A stretch of 64,000 nucleotides of DNA. It comes from Hemerocallis citrina (Eukaryota; Streptophyta; Magnoliopsida; Asparagales; Asphodelaceae). Made by a program: the position numbers and the translations under genes. Positions 24,041 to 35,500 of the stretch are shown piece after piece. Each line of letters begins with the position of its first letter. Position 1 is the first letter of the stretch. The stretch is from the NCBI GenBank assembly GCA_017893485.1, contig CM030362.1:186554813-186618812 (forward strand), in the 5' to 3' direction. The notes under the pieces were generated by a model. It ran no database searches, was not told the DNA's origin, and worked only from the letters and a program-made list of their open reading frames with translations.

Positions 24041-25088
24041 GCCTGTTAAGGGGAAAAAAATTACAAAACCCTTTCATCTGCCCCTCTCTCTCTCTCTCCA
24101 TCTCTCTCCTAACTTAAAAAAAACAGATCGAAACCCCTTCCAAATCTCTTCGAACCCTAAATCCCCCCCAAAAAATTCTCCCCTCTCTCTCCAAAATCGT
24201 TCCCGTCTCTCCCCAAAATCGATCGACGTCGCGCGCTCGACGACCTCGGCTCATCCTCTACGCTGTCTCTCTCGCCGACGTTGACCTCATCCTCGACGCT
24301 CGACGACCTCATCCTCGACGTCGCTGTCTCTCCTCCTGTCTCTCCTCGACGTCAACTCTCCACTGCCTCGACTAAGACCTCGACTCCACAACACTGTCGC
24401 TCATCCTCTTTAACGCCGAATCTTGCTGTCTCCTTGTTCCCCCAAGGTATCACTTTGATGCTTTTTTGTGTGTTAATTTGATGCTTGATACTTCACACTT
24501 GTTCTTCCTCCAGTCGATGCATGCATGATGCATATGCTTGCTAAATTGATGCTTGATACTGGATGTTTTTCATTTCCTGGAAAAAGAAACTAGATAGTTG
24601 AAGCATGAAGAAGAAAAAATTGAGCTAGTTTACTGTTAATAGATTGATGAAGCATGAAGAAGAAGAAATTGAGCTAGTTTACTGTTAAAAACTGAGATAT
24701 CACTTTGATGTTTTTCACTTACTTTATAGTTTACTGTTAGATAGTTCATAGTTTACTGTTAATTCTAGTTTACTGTTAATAGATAGATAGTTCATAGTTT
24801 ACTGTTGGTAGATAGATAGTTCATCGTTTACTGTTAATAGATAGGTAGTTCATAGTTTAATGTTAATAGTTAGTTAATTTTTATGTTACATATTCTAGAT
24901 TACAATCATTTTTTTAGTTATACTTTTTTGGAATTTTATATTTTTTTAACATAATATATATTTAATTAATTATTTTTATATTCAACGTATCCTTAACGCA
25001 CCCGTATCTTAAATTTTCGAGAAATCACGTATCCGCGTACCCGAGTCGTGTCGTACCCGTATCTCGTACCCTTATCCATGCTACATAG
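24041..25088. repeat. Right part of the hAT-like element with GTTTACTGTTA repeats
   Basis: 24060-24400 is C/T-rich with CTCGACG words. From 24600 to 24880 the phrase AGTTTACTGTTAATAGAT with TAGTTCATAG recurs at least six times. 24900-25088 holds the subterminal CGTATCC/ACCCGTATC words and the right terminus. There is no coding signal. Confidence 0.65.
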
Positions 25089-25199
25089 GTTCAGTTTTAC
25101 TCTGTGTAAAATTGTATTGTGTTGTATTATCTTTTTTATAATAATATTGGGCTGGAGTCACCAGACTCTATCCGCGTTAAAAAAAAACACATACAGAGG

Positions 25200-25493
25200 T
25201 TTGTGCATCAAGATCCGGTCCGAATAACCGGATGACAAAATTTTGTTGGGGGGAAAAAATCTGGAATACTCGCGCGCTTCTTCTCTTTCTCCTCCGTTCC
25301 CTTCACCTACCTCCTACCTAACCTTCTTCCGAGTCCGATAGCCTCCCTCTCATCCCCTAATCGCCGATCTACTTTTCCATTCCTGACGATTTCAAGACTA
25401 ATTATACTCCAAATAAAGACAAATTTCCCCCAAATTTCACATTTCCACTGTGGGTCGATCGATCGATTTCCGAAGCCCAAGATGTCGATCCAG
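25200..25493 (+). other. Candidate first (untranslated) exon of PSF3
   Basis: After the LINE target duplication comes CT-rich leader-like sequence ending ATGTCGATCCAG|GTAGGT, a good donor site. A good acceptor (CTTTCTGGCAG) lies at 29475, 57 bp before the PSF3 start. Joined to it, the ATG at 25482 would open a 16-codon upstream ORF ending TAA before the PSF3 ATG. A second acceptor (ATCGAAG, 29527) would instead fuse it in frame as a short N-terminal extension. Transcript data are needed to choose; the call is an inference from splice sites and composition. Confidence 0.5.
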
Positions 25494-25769
25494 GTAGGTA
25501 TCTTGTAAGTAATTCTCTCTCTCTCTCTCTCTCTCTCCTGTTGTTGTTGTTAGCACATTATCCAAAAAAAACTAACAATCAATCTACTTGAAGCACGATA
25601 ATCGTATAGTTATTATATTTCATCATAATTGAAATTGAAGTGGATTGGAAGTGGATTGGTGTAATTAATAATTGGTTACTTATTTATCTTTGGGAAGGAA
25701 AAGAAAGGAAATTGCTCTCTTGAATATAACACTGCCCCCCCCCCCCCCACACATATATATATATATGCT

Positions 25770-26335
25770 AATATGAGATGGTGAGATGAGTGAGATGAAA
25801 ATGTTTTTTGAGAGATTTGTGATTTTCGTTATTCAAATCTCGATCAGGCCGTTCACATCACTCTTCATGTCATTTAGATGGTGTATACAAAATTTAAAGT
25901 GATTTGGAGACTTCTAGCCTTTGCATCAAAGCGCTCACACACACACACACGCACACACACATGCTAATATGAGATGGTGAGATGAGTGAGATGAAAATGT
26001 TTTTTGAGAGATTTGTGATTTCCGTTATTCAAATCTCGATCAGGCCGTTCACATCACTCTTCATGTCATTTAGATGGTGTATACAAAATTTAAAGTGATT
26101 TGGAGACTTCTAGCCTTTGCATCAAAGCGCTCAAATAAATGCTTATATATGTATTTTGCACCATCTTCATGATGTGTTCAACGCTTTGATGCATAGGCTA
26201 TAGGTCTCCAAATCGCTTGAAATTTTGTACACACCATATAGATGACATGTAGAATGATGTGAACGGTGTGATCGAGATGTTGATGATTCAAATCGCTCAT
26301 CTCACAAAAAAAACTCCCATCTCACCATCTCATAA
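25770..26335. repeat. Foldback MITE with an adjacent partial tandem copy
   Basis: A segment of about 168 bp beginning GCTAATATGAGATGGTGAG occurs at about 25769-25937 and again at about 25962-26134, separated by CA repeats. The reverse complement of the same segment follows at about 26175-26335, ending CTCATAATAGCAT. The second and third copies form a large imperfect palindrome with a loop of about 40 bp. No coding capacity. The family also appears at 26370-26455 and as the target of the hAT element. Confidence 0.85.
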
Positions 26336-26369
26336 TAGCATGATTCCCTCTCTCTCTATATATATATAT

Positions 26370-26455
26370 ATGAGTCATGCTATTATGAGATGGTGAGATG
26401 GAGTGTTCTTTCGTGAGATGAGCGATTTGAATCATCAAAACCGTTCACACCGTTC
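26370..26455 (+). repeat. Partial copy of the same MITE
   Basis: Begins ATGCTATTATGAGATGGTG and continues to GATGAGCGATTTGAATCATC. It ends in a TA microsatellite. Confidence 0.75.
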
Positions 26456-26470
26456 ATATATATATATATA

Positions 26471-26669
26471 CTAGATTTGCCCGTGGCCACGTGCCTACGG
26501 CACGTCTTCAGAACGATATAGTATATGAAAAGTCTTGTAAACAGTAAATCAACAATTATGTAGCTGAAGTTTGAATAGTATGACAATAATTAGTTGTAAA
26601 TAAAAGTCCATGTTTCCATTAGTATGTGGTGAAAAATAATTATAAATTGGTATATAAAAGTCCATGTTT

Positions 26670-26706
<37 letters not shown>

Positions 26707-26825
26707 TATATATATATATATAAGTATTGCTTTTCCCACCTACTCTATCTTCACCTACCTATTGGAGTGTGCCACCTAAGGCAGTGAAGAGAAATGTAGT
26801 GAAATTGGTAGTGGATGTAACATTA

Positions 26826-26864
<39 letters not shown>

Positions 26865-27042
26865 GGGTGGGGGGGAGAGAGAGAAATAATTAAATAAATA
26901 AATGAGTTGTTTTGCAGGGGGAATTTGAATTTGAGTTTTGGGGGGAACTTTTGGAGAGAAAATATGTTTTGTGAGGTTAAATCTGGGCCATTAATTTTAG
27001 GGGAGATTGAATGAGAGCCACTTGATAGCTTTCTTTGTAATT

Positions 27043-27052
<10 letters not shown>
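26471..27052 (-). mobile_element. Helitron-like element, copy A
   Basis: On the - strand the 3' end (26471-26510) has a GTGCCGTAGGCAC hairpin about 15-20 bp before a terminal CTAG that is followed by T. The opposite end (about 27000-27052) is TTATTATA preceded by a block that on the - strand reads CTATCAAGTGGCTCTC. A hairpin before terminal CTAG and the absence of inverted repeats fit a non-autonomous Helitron. It is flanked and invaded by TA microsatellites, and the terminal TC of copies B and C is not intact here. Confidence 0.65.
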
Positions 27053-27077
<25 letters not shown>

Positions 27078-27078
<1 letters not shown>

Positions 27079-27601
27079 TAGATTTGCCCGTGGGCACGTG
27101 CCTACGACACGTCTTCGGAACGATACAGCATATGAAAGTCTTGTAAACAGTAAAATAACAATCATGTAGCTCAAGTTTGAATTGTAAAACAATAATTAGT
27201 TATAAATAAAAGTCCATGTTTTCATTAGTATATGTTGAAAAATAATTATAAATGGGAGTGTAAAATCCAACATCTTAGAACTTTGAGTGTGGAAAATGAT
27301 GAAATTTAACTGTTAATGAGATATTTTATATTTTCAATGTAACATGAGCAATTAAAAAATGCATAAAAAATCTGAAAATTTACAAACTTGAAATCTGAAA
27401 ATATAAATTTCTGAATAAATAGAGAGAGAAATAAATAAATAAATAAATAAATAAAGGAGTTTTTTTTAAGGGATTTGAATTTGAGTTTGGGGGGACTTTT
27501 GAGCGGGAAAATATGTTTTGTGAGATTATATTTGGACCATTGATTTCAACCCTATTAAAGGAGAACCACTTGATAGCTTTCTTTGTGTTTTATTATATAG
27601 A
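27078..27601 (-). mobile_element. Helitron-like element, copy B
   Basis: - strand 5' end TCTATATAATAAAACACAAA (27582-27601). 3' end with GTGCC...GGCAC hairpin and terminal CTAG (27078-27081), next base T or A within a TA repeat. 524 bp, non-coding, AT-rich. The same ends as copy C make the termini convincing. Confidence 0.72.
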
Positions 27602-27605
27602 TATA

Positions 27606-27751
27606 GGGCAATGCTCCATTGCAAACGGGTCTCGTGAAAACGGGTATGAAAACCACTGAAGCCGTTGTTGGGAACAACGACTTCAGTTATGTTAACACTG
27701 AAGCCGTTGTTCCCAATGACAGCTTCAGTGGTTTGCAATGGAGCATTCCTC
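27606..27751. repeat. Foldback MITE between two Helitron-like copies
   Basis: About 146 bp with terminal inverted repeats GCAATGCTCCATTGCAAAC and GGAATGCTCCATTGCAAAC. Inside is ACTGAAGCCGTTGTT in several direct and inverted copies, so the whole unit can fold. It sits in a short TATA-type context. A relative with a similar plan lies at 41771-41930. Confidence 0.8.
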
Positions 27752-27758
27752 ATATATA

Positions 27759-27900
27759 TCTATATAATAAAACACAAAGAAGGCTATCAAGTGGCTCTCG
27801 TTCAATCCCCCCAAAATCAAAGGCCCAAATCTAATCTAATCTCACAAAACACATTCCCCCCCCCCCCCCCCCTCCCCAACAACTCCGTTATTTATTTAAT

Positions 27901-27962
<62 letters not shown>

Positions 27963-28127
27963 CATACACACACACACACTTATGGAAACATGGACTTTTA
28001 TTTACAACTAATTATTGTCATACTATTCACACTTGAAATACATAATTGTTGATTTACTGTTTACAAGACTTTTCATATGCTGTATCGTTCTGAAGATGTG
28101 CCGTAGGCACGTGCCTATGGGCAAATC

Positions 28128-28130
<3 letters not shown>
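27759..28130 (+). mobile_element. Helitron-like element, copy C
   Basis: + strand 5' end TCTATATAATAAAACACAAA (27759). 3' end GATGTGCCGTAGGCACGTGC, then AAATCTAG (28123-28130), followed by T. 372 bp. Internal (CT)n and (TA)n microsatellites occupy much of it. It is in the opposite orientation to copies A and B and ends in a TG/TA repeat. Confidence 0.75.
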
Positions 28131-28195
<65 letters not shown>

Positions 28196-29531
28196 GCAGC
28201 ACAAGGGATAAACTAAATCATGTTGCCTTCTAATTCTAGTATACACGAGTCTAAGTAATAGTTGAAACGAGTAATTGCAGGTTGTAGCAAGGTTTCATAT
28301 GTATTTGGAAGTTGGGTGGGAGATGGGAAACTATTTTGGATGTTGCTGTTTTAATTGATAGTTGAAATAGTACCTGCTTGCTGCACAAGACCTTTTAGTT
28401 AGACTATGTGGGTACTATTTGTTAGGTTATGGTCTTCTTTATATGTAGTATCCTCCAAGTTCTATTTATTATTTCATCATTGAATAAAGACACTGTCTTT
28501 CATGTCAGGATACGTAATAGTCCCCCATTCGCTATAATAACCAACCAGCTTTCTTTTTGTGTGCCCTTCTGTCTTGTTCGACTGTGCCATTCCAACAAGC
28601 TACATAAGTCTCCTCTTCTCTTTTGCTTATTCAATTTACTCCCAACTGTCGTTATCTATTAGTTGGCATTTTTATTGAGTTTATAATGCAATAATTATGA
28701 GGAATTTGATACTGATTGTGTTTCCACTTAAAACACTCCATCTTCGGTGACTAGTTAAGCTTCAGGTTCACTTCCAAATTTGCTGAATCTTAGTAACTAG
28801 TTGTTTTACTTTAAAGATATGCCAGGTTATTACAATGAAAACAATTTACAAATACATAAAGTAAGCTACGCTAGGTTACATCTTACTACAGAGCAAATGG
28901 TGACTTTTAACAAACACGTACAGATCACATTTAGGTTCCTTAATAAACGTTTCATTATTATGTTTTGAAATTGGGATTTGAAAACAGTTTTAACTTTATA
29001 CCTGACATTTAGCATCCATACTCCAAAATACGAGGATGTCCTGCAGGTTCCTTTCTTTTGCTCTCCTCTTTTAAATAATATAAGTCATACATGGTTGGAG
29101 ACAACCCTAACAGTTTAGATACTCCGCCCAGAGCATATGATTGCATCCAATCACAAATATTATTATATAATGCATTTTTGTGTACCTATAATTAAGCTCA
29201 GATCACCTCTTTCCTTTCAGTCATGTTTTTAGCATAAGTGCAAGGATGTGTCTCTCTTGCCTTTCAGTCATGTTTTTAGCATAAGTGCAAGGATGTGTCT
29301 TTGATATCTTCTACAATCACAGAAAATGATGGATCGCTAATTTAAGACAAAACCTTTCTTTTTTGGTTATGGTCCTCAAAATTGATACATGGTATTTCAA
29401 CGTAATTCTAATCTGTAAGATTTATCTGTCATATGTAACTCCCATATGTAACTCCCAGTGATAACTTTCTGGCAGTTTGTGGGTATAAAAGGACGAAGAG
29501 CTAATCCATCTTAAACATTTTATCGAAGAAA
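28131..29531 (+). other. PSF3 first-intron or upstream sequence
   Basis: (TA)n repeat to 28196, then ordinary AT-rich sequence. It contains a perfect or near-perfect tandem duplication of about 63 bp around CAGTCATGTTTTTAGCATAA (starts near 29218 and 29265). A TATAAAAGG word lies at 29484, 48 bp before the PSF3 ATG, and could act as a core promoter. No other gene was seen. Confidence 0.55.
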
Positions 29532-32500
29532 ATGCCTAGTTACTTCGACATTGATGACATTCTAATGGAGGAGGAGGTGAGCACCGCCTTCAATAGAGTT
29601 TTTGCATTACTGTAGTTTGAGAGTATAATTTCATAGCTGTGATTGGTTCATCCTTGCAGTCCCTTACAGGGGTTTTCCAAGTGGGAGCAAATGGAGTTGG
29701 CCTTCTTGATCCCAGTTCTGAAACGAACAGTGTAAGTTTGGGATAGTTCAAATCAAGGTTGTTGGCATTTCCTTTCATAATTGTTGTATTATTTTGTTCA
29801 TTCAGGTTGAAAAAGGTGCAAAAGTGGACATTCCATTCTGGCTTGCTCATGAACTGTATTTGAGACAAGCAGTATCAGTTAATGTTCCTGCCTGTTTCAG
29901 CCAAAAGTAAAGTCTTCTCTCTTGCCATATTCCTTTGATAGAAAGAAATAGTACTCTTGTACATTTGCAATATTTTTTCCCACTACGTTGTTAAATCATA
30001 AATAAACGTGTGGTTTCAGATATTAATAACAGCATTTGTTATATATATACTGCAGAACTAGGAAGGAGATCCAGGCTGATGCTGCATGTGTGGATCTGAG
30101 ATTTCGTTGCCCCTACTTTTATGAGTTAGGATGCAAAATTGCTCCACTGTGAGTTCTTTAATCTACATATGGAAACTTCCAATTGCTTTTATTAATTTAT
30201 TTACAAGAAGGTTATTATAAAGAATTATGAACAAAAGTGTATGATTTAAATTTTGTGAGTTAGGGTTGTTTTGTACTGGATATCTGTCATGAGTTCCCAT
30301 GGCTTGTATTTATAATAAATATGTGACTGAGTGAGACACTGAGACACTCAGGGTGTGTTTAGTTTGGATGCAAGGGCAATTGCAAGTTGCAAGTGCAAGT
30401 GAAACTTTAAGTTCCCCTCCAAATGTTGTGCTTCACTTTCCAGAATAACCACTATTTTGGAGGGAAATGATGGTTCTAGTACATGTGCAATATAGAAAGG
30501 AAGGGAACTATATATTAATTTAGTAATTGAATGAAAAAGCTTGGGGAAATTTAAACTTCACTTGTACTTGCATTCACACCACAGTCATAGTGTTAGATAT
30601 TGTGATGTAAACTTAACCCTAAATAGAGAATTTCCAAGAAATTTTTAAAAAGATTAAGTTTACCAACATGTAATGTAGATTAAGTTAAAAATTAAAGCTA
30701 TTAGTTGGTTTGATGGATTTTCAAGATATGAAATAGTTTAACAAGCCTAATTAAAATTTAAGCCTAACAATCAACAAGTATATCTAAGCGTGATTAGCAA
30801 GTAAGATGTTCAATAATGAATCGTACACTAATTGACAAGTAGAAATACACACTCTCAATATTTGTGGACGACAGATAAATCAAATAATATTCCAGAGACG
30901 ATAACTAGTATCACAAATAAATGAAGAGAGAAAAAAGATTACCGGGTTCGTAGATATTGTCACGATGTTGCTGGGTCCGAATCTTGCCTAACACCAAACA
31001 ACAACTAACAATCCAATGAAAACCAAGAACAGATCTGAGGCAACGAGTGGTTGCGGCGATGGCGCAACAAGAAGGGGGCCGTCGACAGTAGACGAGGGGA
31101 TCGGGGCGCAGATCTGACAGTTGGCAAAGAGTTATGAGGGAATTCTGGCAGCAAGGGGATGGTCGATGGGCTCGTCGGGGCTTGGAGGCAGTCGAGGTTG
31201 ATGGCGACTAGGATCTGGGGGTGGCATTGAGCGGGGCTAAGGGAGGCAGTGGTCAATGCAGGCTGTGAGTAGGGCAGGACAGTGGAGGGCGGTGGAGAGG
31301 TGGGAAGAGAGGGGAGAAGAAGGCGGTGGTGGTGGTGCAGCACTGACGTTCGATGGCTGGGGCTGTAAGGGACTCAGTTAGGAAAGAGAGGTAGGTGGTT
31401 GGGTTTCGGAGTATCGAAGAGGAAGAAGGTTTAGGGTTAAAAAGTAATTTGGGGATTAGGGTTTGGGATTTGTATTGGATTTGGGTGTAGTTTTAGAGTT
31501 TAACACAAACCCTAAAGTTTCTTAGGATTTCTCACTCTAATAATTTCTTATGGTATCACACACACAAGAAAAGAATGCAGAGCAAAAAACTCAACACACA
31601 ATAAAATTTTTAAATCAATAATATCATACTTTCTCATTATTCTTAAGACCTATATATATGATCAAAACAAATCTCAATACAAATCTTCAAAATATTTTAA
31701 TGCATAAAATAAAGGGTGCAAATTGCAAAACTACTACATAGGGTTAAATCTCAAAATAAAACAAAATAGAATCGATGTTCTCATCATTCTCTCAGGGTGG
31801 GAGAGCCCGACCCAGTCGAGTAAAAACCAGTGATCATGTCATAGTGCTCCAAAAGATCTGGATCCAAGTGCTTGAGCTCTTCACAATCAATCCAAGTGTC
31901 CTTCAACTTCAGCTTCTTCAATCTCATCAAATACCTATGAATACCACTATCTCTACTAGTAGAGATTATCTGATCATCTAAAATATTATCCTGTTTGTCT
32001 GTCGATGGGTAAGTAGTATCAGGTAAAGGAAAAAATATGGGAATCTCACCATTAGGCTGCAGGGTAGGCTCATCTATAAGAGAATTTCTAGGGTTAAATT
32101 TTGGGCATTCATAGGGTACTAAATCCTCAATATTGAAAGTTTTACTTATGCCAAAATCTTCAGGAAGGTCAATGACATAGGCATTATCATTTGATTGTAT
32201 GCAGAGTTTTAAATGGGCATACAGCACGTGTGTTCAATTTCTTAACGGATCCAGTTGGAAACCGTTCCGGACGAACCGAACCATCACTTCGTCACCAACA
32301 TCAAAAGTTTTAAATTTTCTTCTAGTATCTGCTATTTACTTGTAGTTAAAATTGTTCTCATTAATTTCCTTGGAAATTTTTCTACGCAAATCATGAATGT
32401 AGGATGCAAATGTGGATACAGACTTTGAGTGATGTTCTAACATATGGATAAAATCTATAGACTGCCAAGTGACTTGGGAAGAAATGGGTGACTTAGGTAC

Positions 32501-35500
32501 ATTAAATGGAGGTAATTGGATCGACCGAATACAGTTGAGAGACTGGTCATCCTCTTCTTCACCGAAATCATCACTTACATGAGGTTCATAGGTAAACTTA
32601 TTGTCGGGCTCATCAACAATTACAGCGGTACCTTCTACGGTGTTAATCCTACTGGGGCTGGGACAATTGCCAGCAACAAGGCGTAATCCTTGTATTTATA
32701 GCACTTAGTGAGATGATCAATCTTAGAGTAGTCTCTTTCATTGTTCTTATTCGTGTTGTCATTTCTAGGTAGATAGAAATTTAAAGTAGGCTGGTTTGGG
32801 TAAGACTTGTTGGGATACTGAGAAGAAGGGGGCTCAGGTCTAGAAGGGCCAGTAAAGATGATTCTATCTCTCGAATCGCTGGACTTATAGTGGGAACTTG
32901 CTTTAAGGGAATCCACATCGAGGACAAATGCATAAGCTGCTGCTAAAGAGTCCACGTTTTTATGAATTAGCTCGTTCCTGAGATCGGCTCGGAATCTAGC
33001 TCTGAACCTAGAGAGAGTTTGTTCTTCGCTCTCTTTACCGAAGACATTGCATCGAATAAGGAAGTTGTCAAACTTATCAACATACTTTTGGGTGGATTTG
33101 CTTCCTTGATAGAATTGGTTCCACGAATCTAGCAATCAGGTGTGGAACGATAACGACACATCTTCTGGCGAGCTTTTCTTTCATGACTTCTCAAGTGGCT
33201 ATGGGTGCCAGACCTCGGTCTCTACTGGCATGTTCAAGATTGATCCAGTATTGTTGAGCTTTACCAGTCAATTTCATCATGGCAAATTTGACCTTCAGGG
33301 TTTCGCTCATGTCAAACCACACGAAGTAGTAGTCCATGCCACAGATCCAATCAAGATAAGCTTGGGGTTCCATACGACTTTCAAAGTGGGGAACGTTAGC
33401 CTTAACGTTCTTCTTGTATTGTTCGTCAGGGTCACGATCTTGACATCGGTCGTCACGATCATTCCCTTGAGGATCTGACGAAGCTCAGGGGCAACATTTT
33501 GATTCAATTCCATTTTTTCAAGCCTCTGATTGATATTGACAGAAGTTGCTTGAATGACAGTGAGGGTAGTGGAAATATCAGAGTTGTCCATTTCAGTTTG
33601 AAAAGGGGCTCACTGAATTCTAGGGGTCGTGGTGATGTGTGTTTACTGAAGTTTGGGAAAATGTGTCCAAAATGCACCTAAAATATTTTTTTTTAAAATC
33701 TGAAATGATCTAATAAAGAAAGAAGAAAAAATAACCGTAAAATGAATGCCATTTTTTTAAAAAAATGATGCAAGATCGATTCTTAAATGAATGCACAAAT
33801 TATGACTAAATGATGCAAGAACTAGGGTTTTAAAAACCTTCGCTCTGATACCAAAATTATATAAACTTAACCCTAAATAAAGAATTTCCAAGAAATTTAA
33901 AAGATTAAGTTTACCAACCTGTAATGCAGATTAAGTTAGAAATTAAAACTATTAATTGGTTTGATGGATTTTCAAGATATGAAATAGTTTAACAATCCTA
34001 ATTAAAATTTAAGCCTAACAATCAACAAGTATACCTAAGCGTGATTAGCAAGTAAGTGTTAGGAAAACTGAGGATCTTGTTGAGTCTTCAACACAATCAA
34101 TACAAACCACTAAGCAAAACTAGATCGCACCAATCACACAAAACACACAAGAATTGTCCCGGTTGGGGCTTTCGCCTTAATCCGGGGGAGGAAGAACCGA
34201 GATGTTATTTCATCTATAGAATATACAAAAAATATTACAATTCTCATCACGACCCTCTCCCAAGCGTAATTGGAACTTGGTTGTTGCTTACAATGGAGAA
34301 ACTCTCTTACCCTCTCATATGAAGTATTACTCTCTTCTTCTATTCAGCACTCAATAGAATTATTTCGTTATAGGAGTTGTTTACATTGTATTTATAGATC
34401 TAGAGAAACCCTAGTTTAGATATCTTGATACGATAGCCATCTGATGCATACTGAAGAGATAAACATACAATTAGAGCCGTACGATCTAATTAGAAGAAGT
34501 GGGCTTCAATCGAATCAACAAACACGCATCCAAAAAATCTATCAGCGCCGTGGACGGTTAACTGCACATAGCTGCGGTCGACCGCAACTCCCAGATCATC
34601 GACCCAAGAAGGTGACGATCGACTGTCCCTCTTTCTGTTGGCTGCTATTGCTGCTGACTGTCTCTCTTCGATCCTTCGCTTCGAACCCTCTACTTGTATC
34701 ACCATCTTCTCTTCACACCGGATAAGTATGCAAGACATCAAACCCAACAATCTCCACCTTGGATTGCATACTTATGAATCCATACTTGTGTGATCTAAAA
34801 CTCTTCTAGATCTTTCTTCTCCGCTTTGTAAACAACACGTTTCTAAAGTTTCTTCTGCTAGTTGAACAAACCTCCACCAATTTTTCTCCAGTTGTATGCC
34901 CCCCTCAAGGGCACACACCCCTGTAGATGTAATCATGGAGGTGCCACTTTCCACATGAACTCCACCTACTTCTAGGCTCTCTCCACCTTCCAACGGTATT
35001 CGAATGTTGTAGTCTCGATTCAGTAATTCTAGCAACGGATTACTAGATGATGCTTTAGGAACAATGAGCTTCCATACACTCGGTCGAGTTTTCCTGTTTT
35101 ACAAAGCTGGTAGAGGTTGTGCTGACCCTGCTCAATTCCCCTCTTACCGTTTATTACCTTACAACGACTATCCCAAACTGTCAAAACTCCACATCGAGCT
35201 GTGTACATGCAGCCACGGGCATCATGAGTCCCCAAGGATATCAGATTCTGCTGTATCAAAGGAATATGCATGACCTCTTCTAGTGTGAACCCTTTATCAT
35301 CTGGCGTCTCTAATTCAACTGTTCTCTCACCCACTACATCACAAATCTCACCACTCTCCGTTCTCATAGTACGGCCTATTGATGACTTGTAAGTAGAAAA
35401 CATCTCCCTCTTGGAGCAAATATGAGAAGAACTTTCCGAATCAAGATACCAACTTGAATACACATCTGAAGAACGTGAAATAAGAAGACAGATCATCATG

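Larger units (their letters stand above)
21350..25088. mobile_element. Non-autonomous hAT-like element with a nested LINE
   Basis: An 8-bp direct repeat GTTCAGTT flanks the element (21342-21349 and 25089-25096). Its ends, CTGTGATGCACTGG on the left and CTATGTAGCATGG read inward from the right, form an imperfect inverted repeat, followed by many GGATACG/CGTATCC words near both ends. The 8-bp duplication and subterminal repeats point to hAT. No transposase domain was found. The interior is mostly an antisense LINE (about 21535-24040), with CT-rich sequence and GTTTACTGTTA repeats to the right. It inserted into the 3' untranslated region of the larger LINE. Confidence 0.8.
13288..25186 (+). mobile_element. 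Full-length L1-type LINE, interrupted by a hAT-like element
   Basis: Bounded by a 13-bp target duplication with one mismatch, ACACATCCAGAGG (13275-13287) and ACACATACAGAGG (25187-25199). The 3' end at 25150-25186 reads GGGCTGGAGTCACCAG, then CTCTATCCGCG and a poly(A) run. Minus the nested element (21350-25096), the LINE is about 8.1 kb. It carries ORF1 with two zinc knuckles, then ORF2 with endonuclease, reverse transcriptase and a zf-RVT segment, all on the + strand. A poly(C) tract lies at 13351-13370. Many stops and frameshifts show that it is dead. Confidence 0.9.

Noticed and set aside
27897..27960. ORFs with Leu-Ser or Ile-Tyr runs near 26759-28233
   Set aside because: Translations of CT and TA microsatellites inside Helitron-like elements.
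30601..30605. TGTGA as target duplication of the gypsy element
   Set aside because: The right flank is CATTG. Moving the LTR start to TGATGTAAAC, which is supported by the third LTR at 63589 and by TGATG/CATCA symmetry, gives TATTG/CATTG, a better match.
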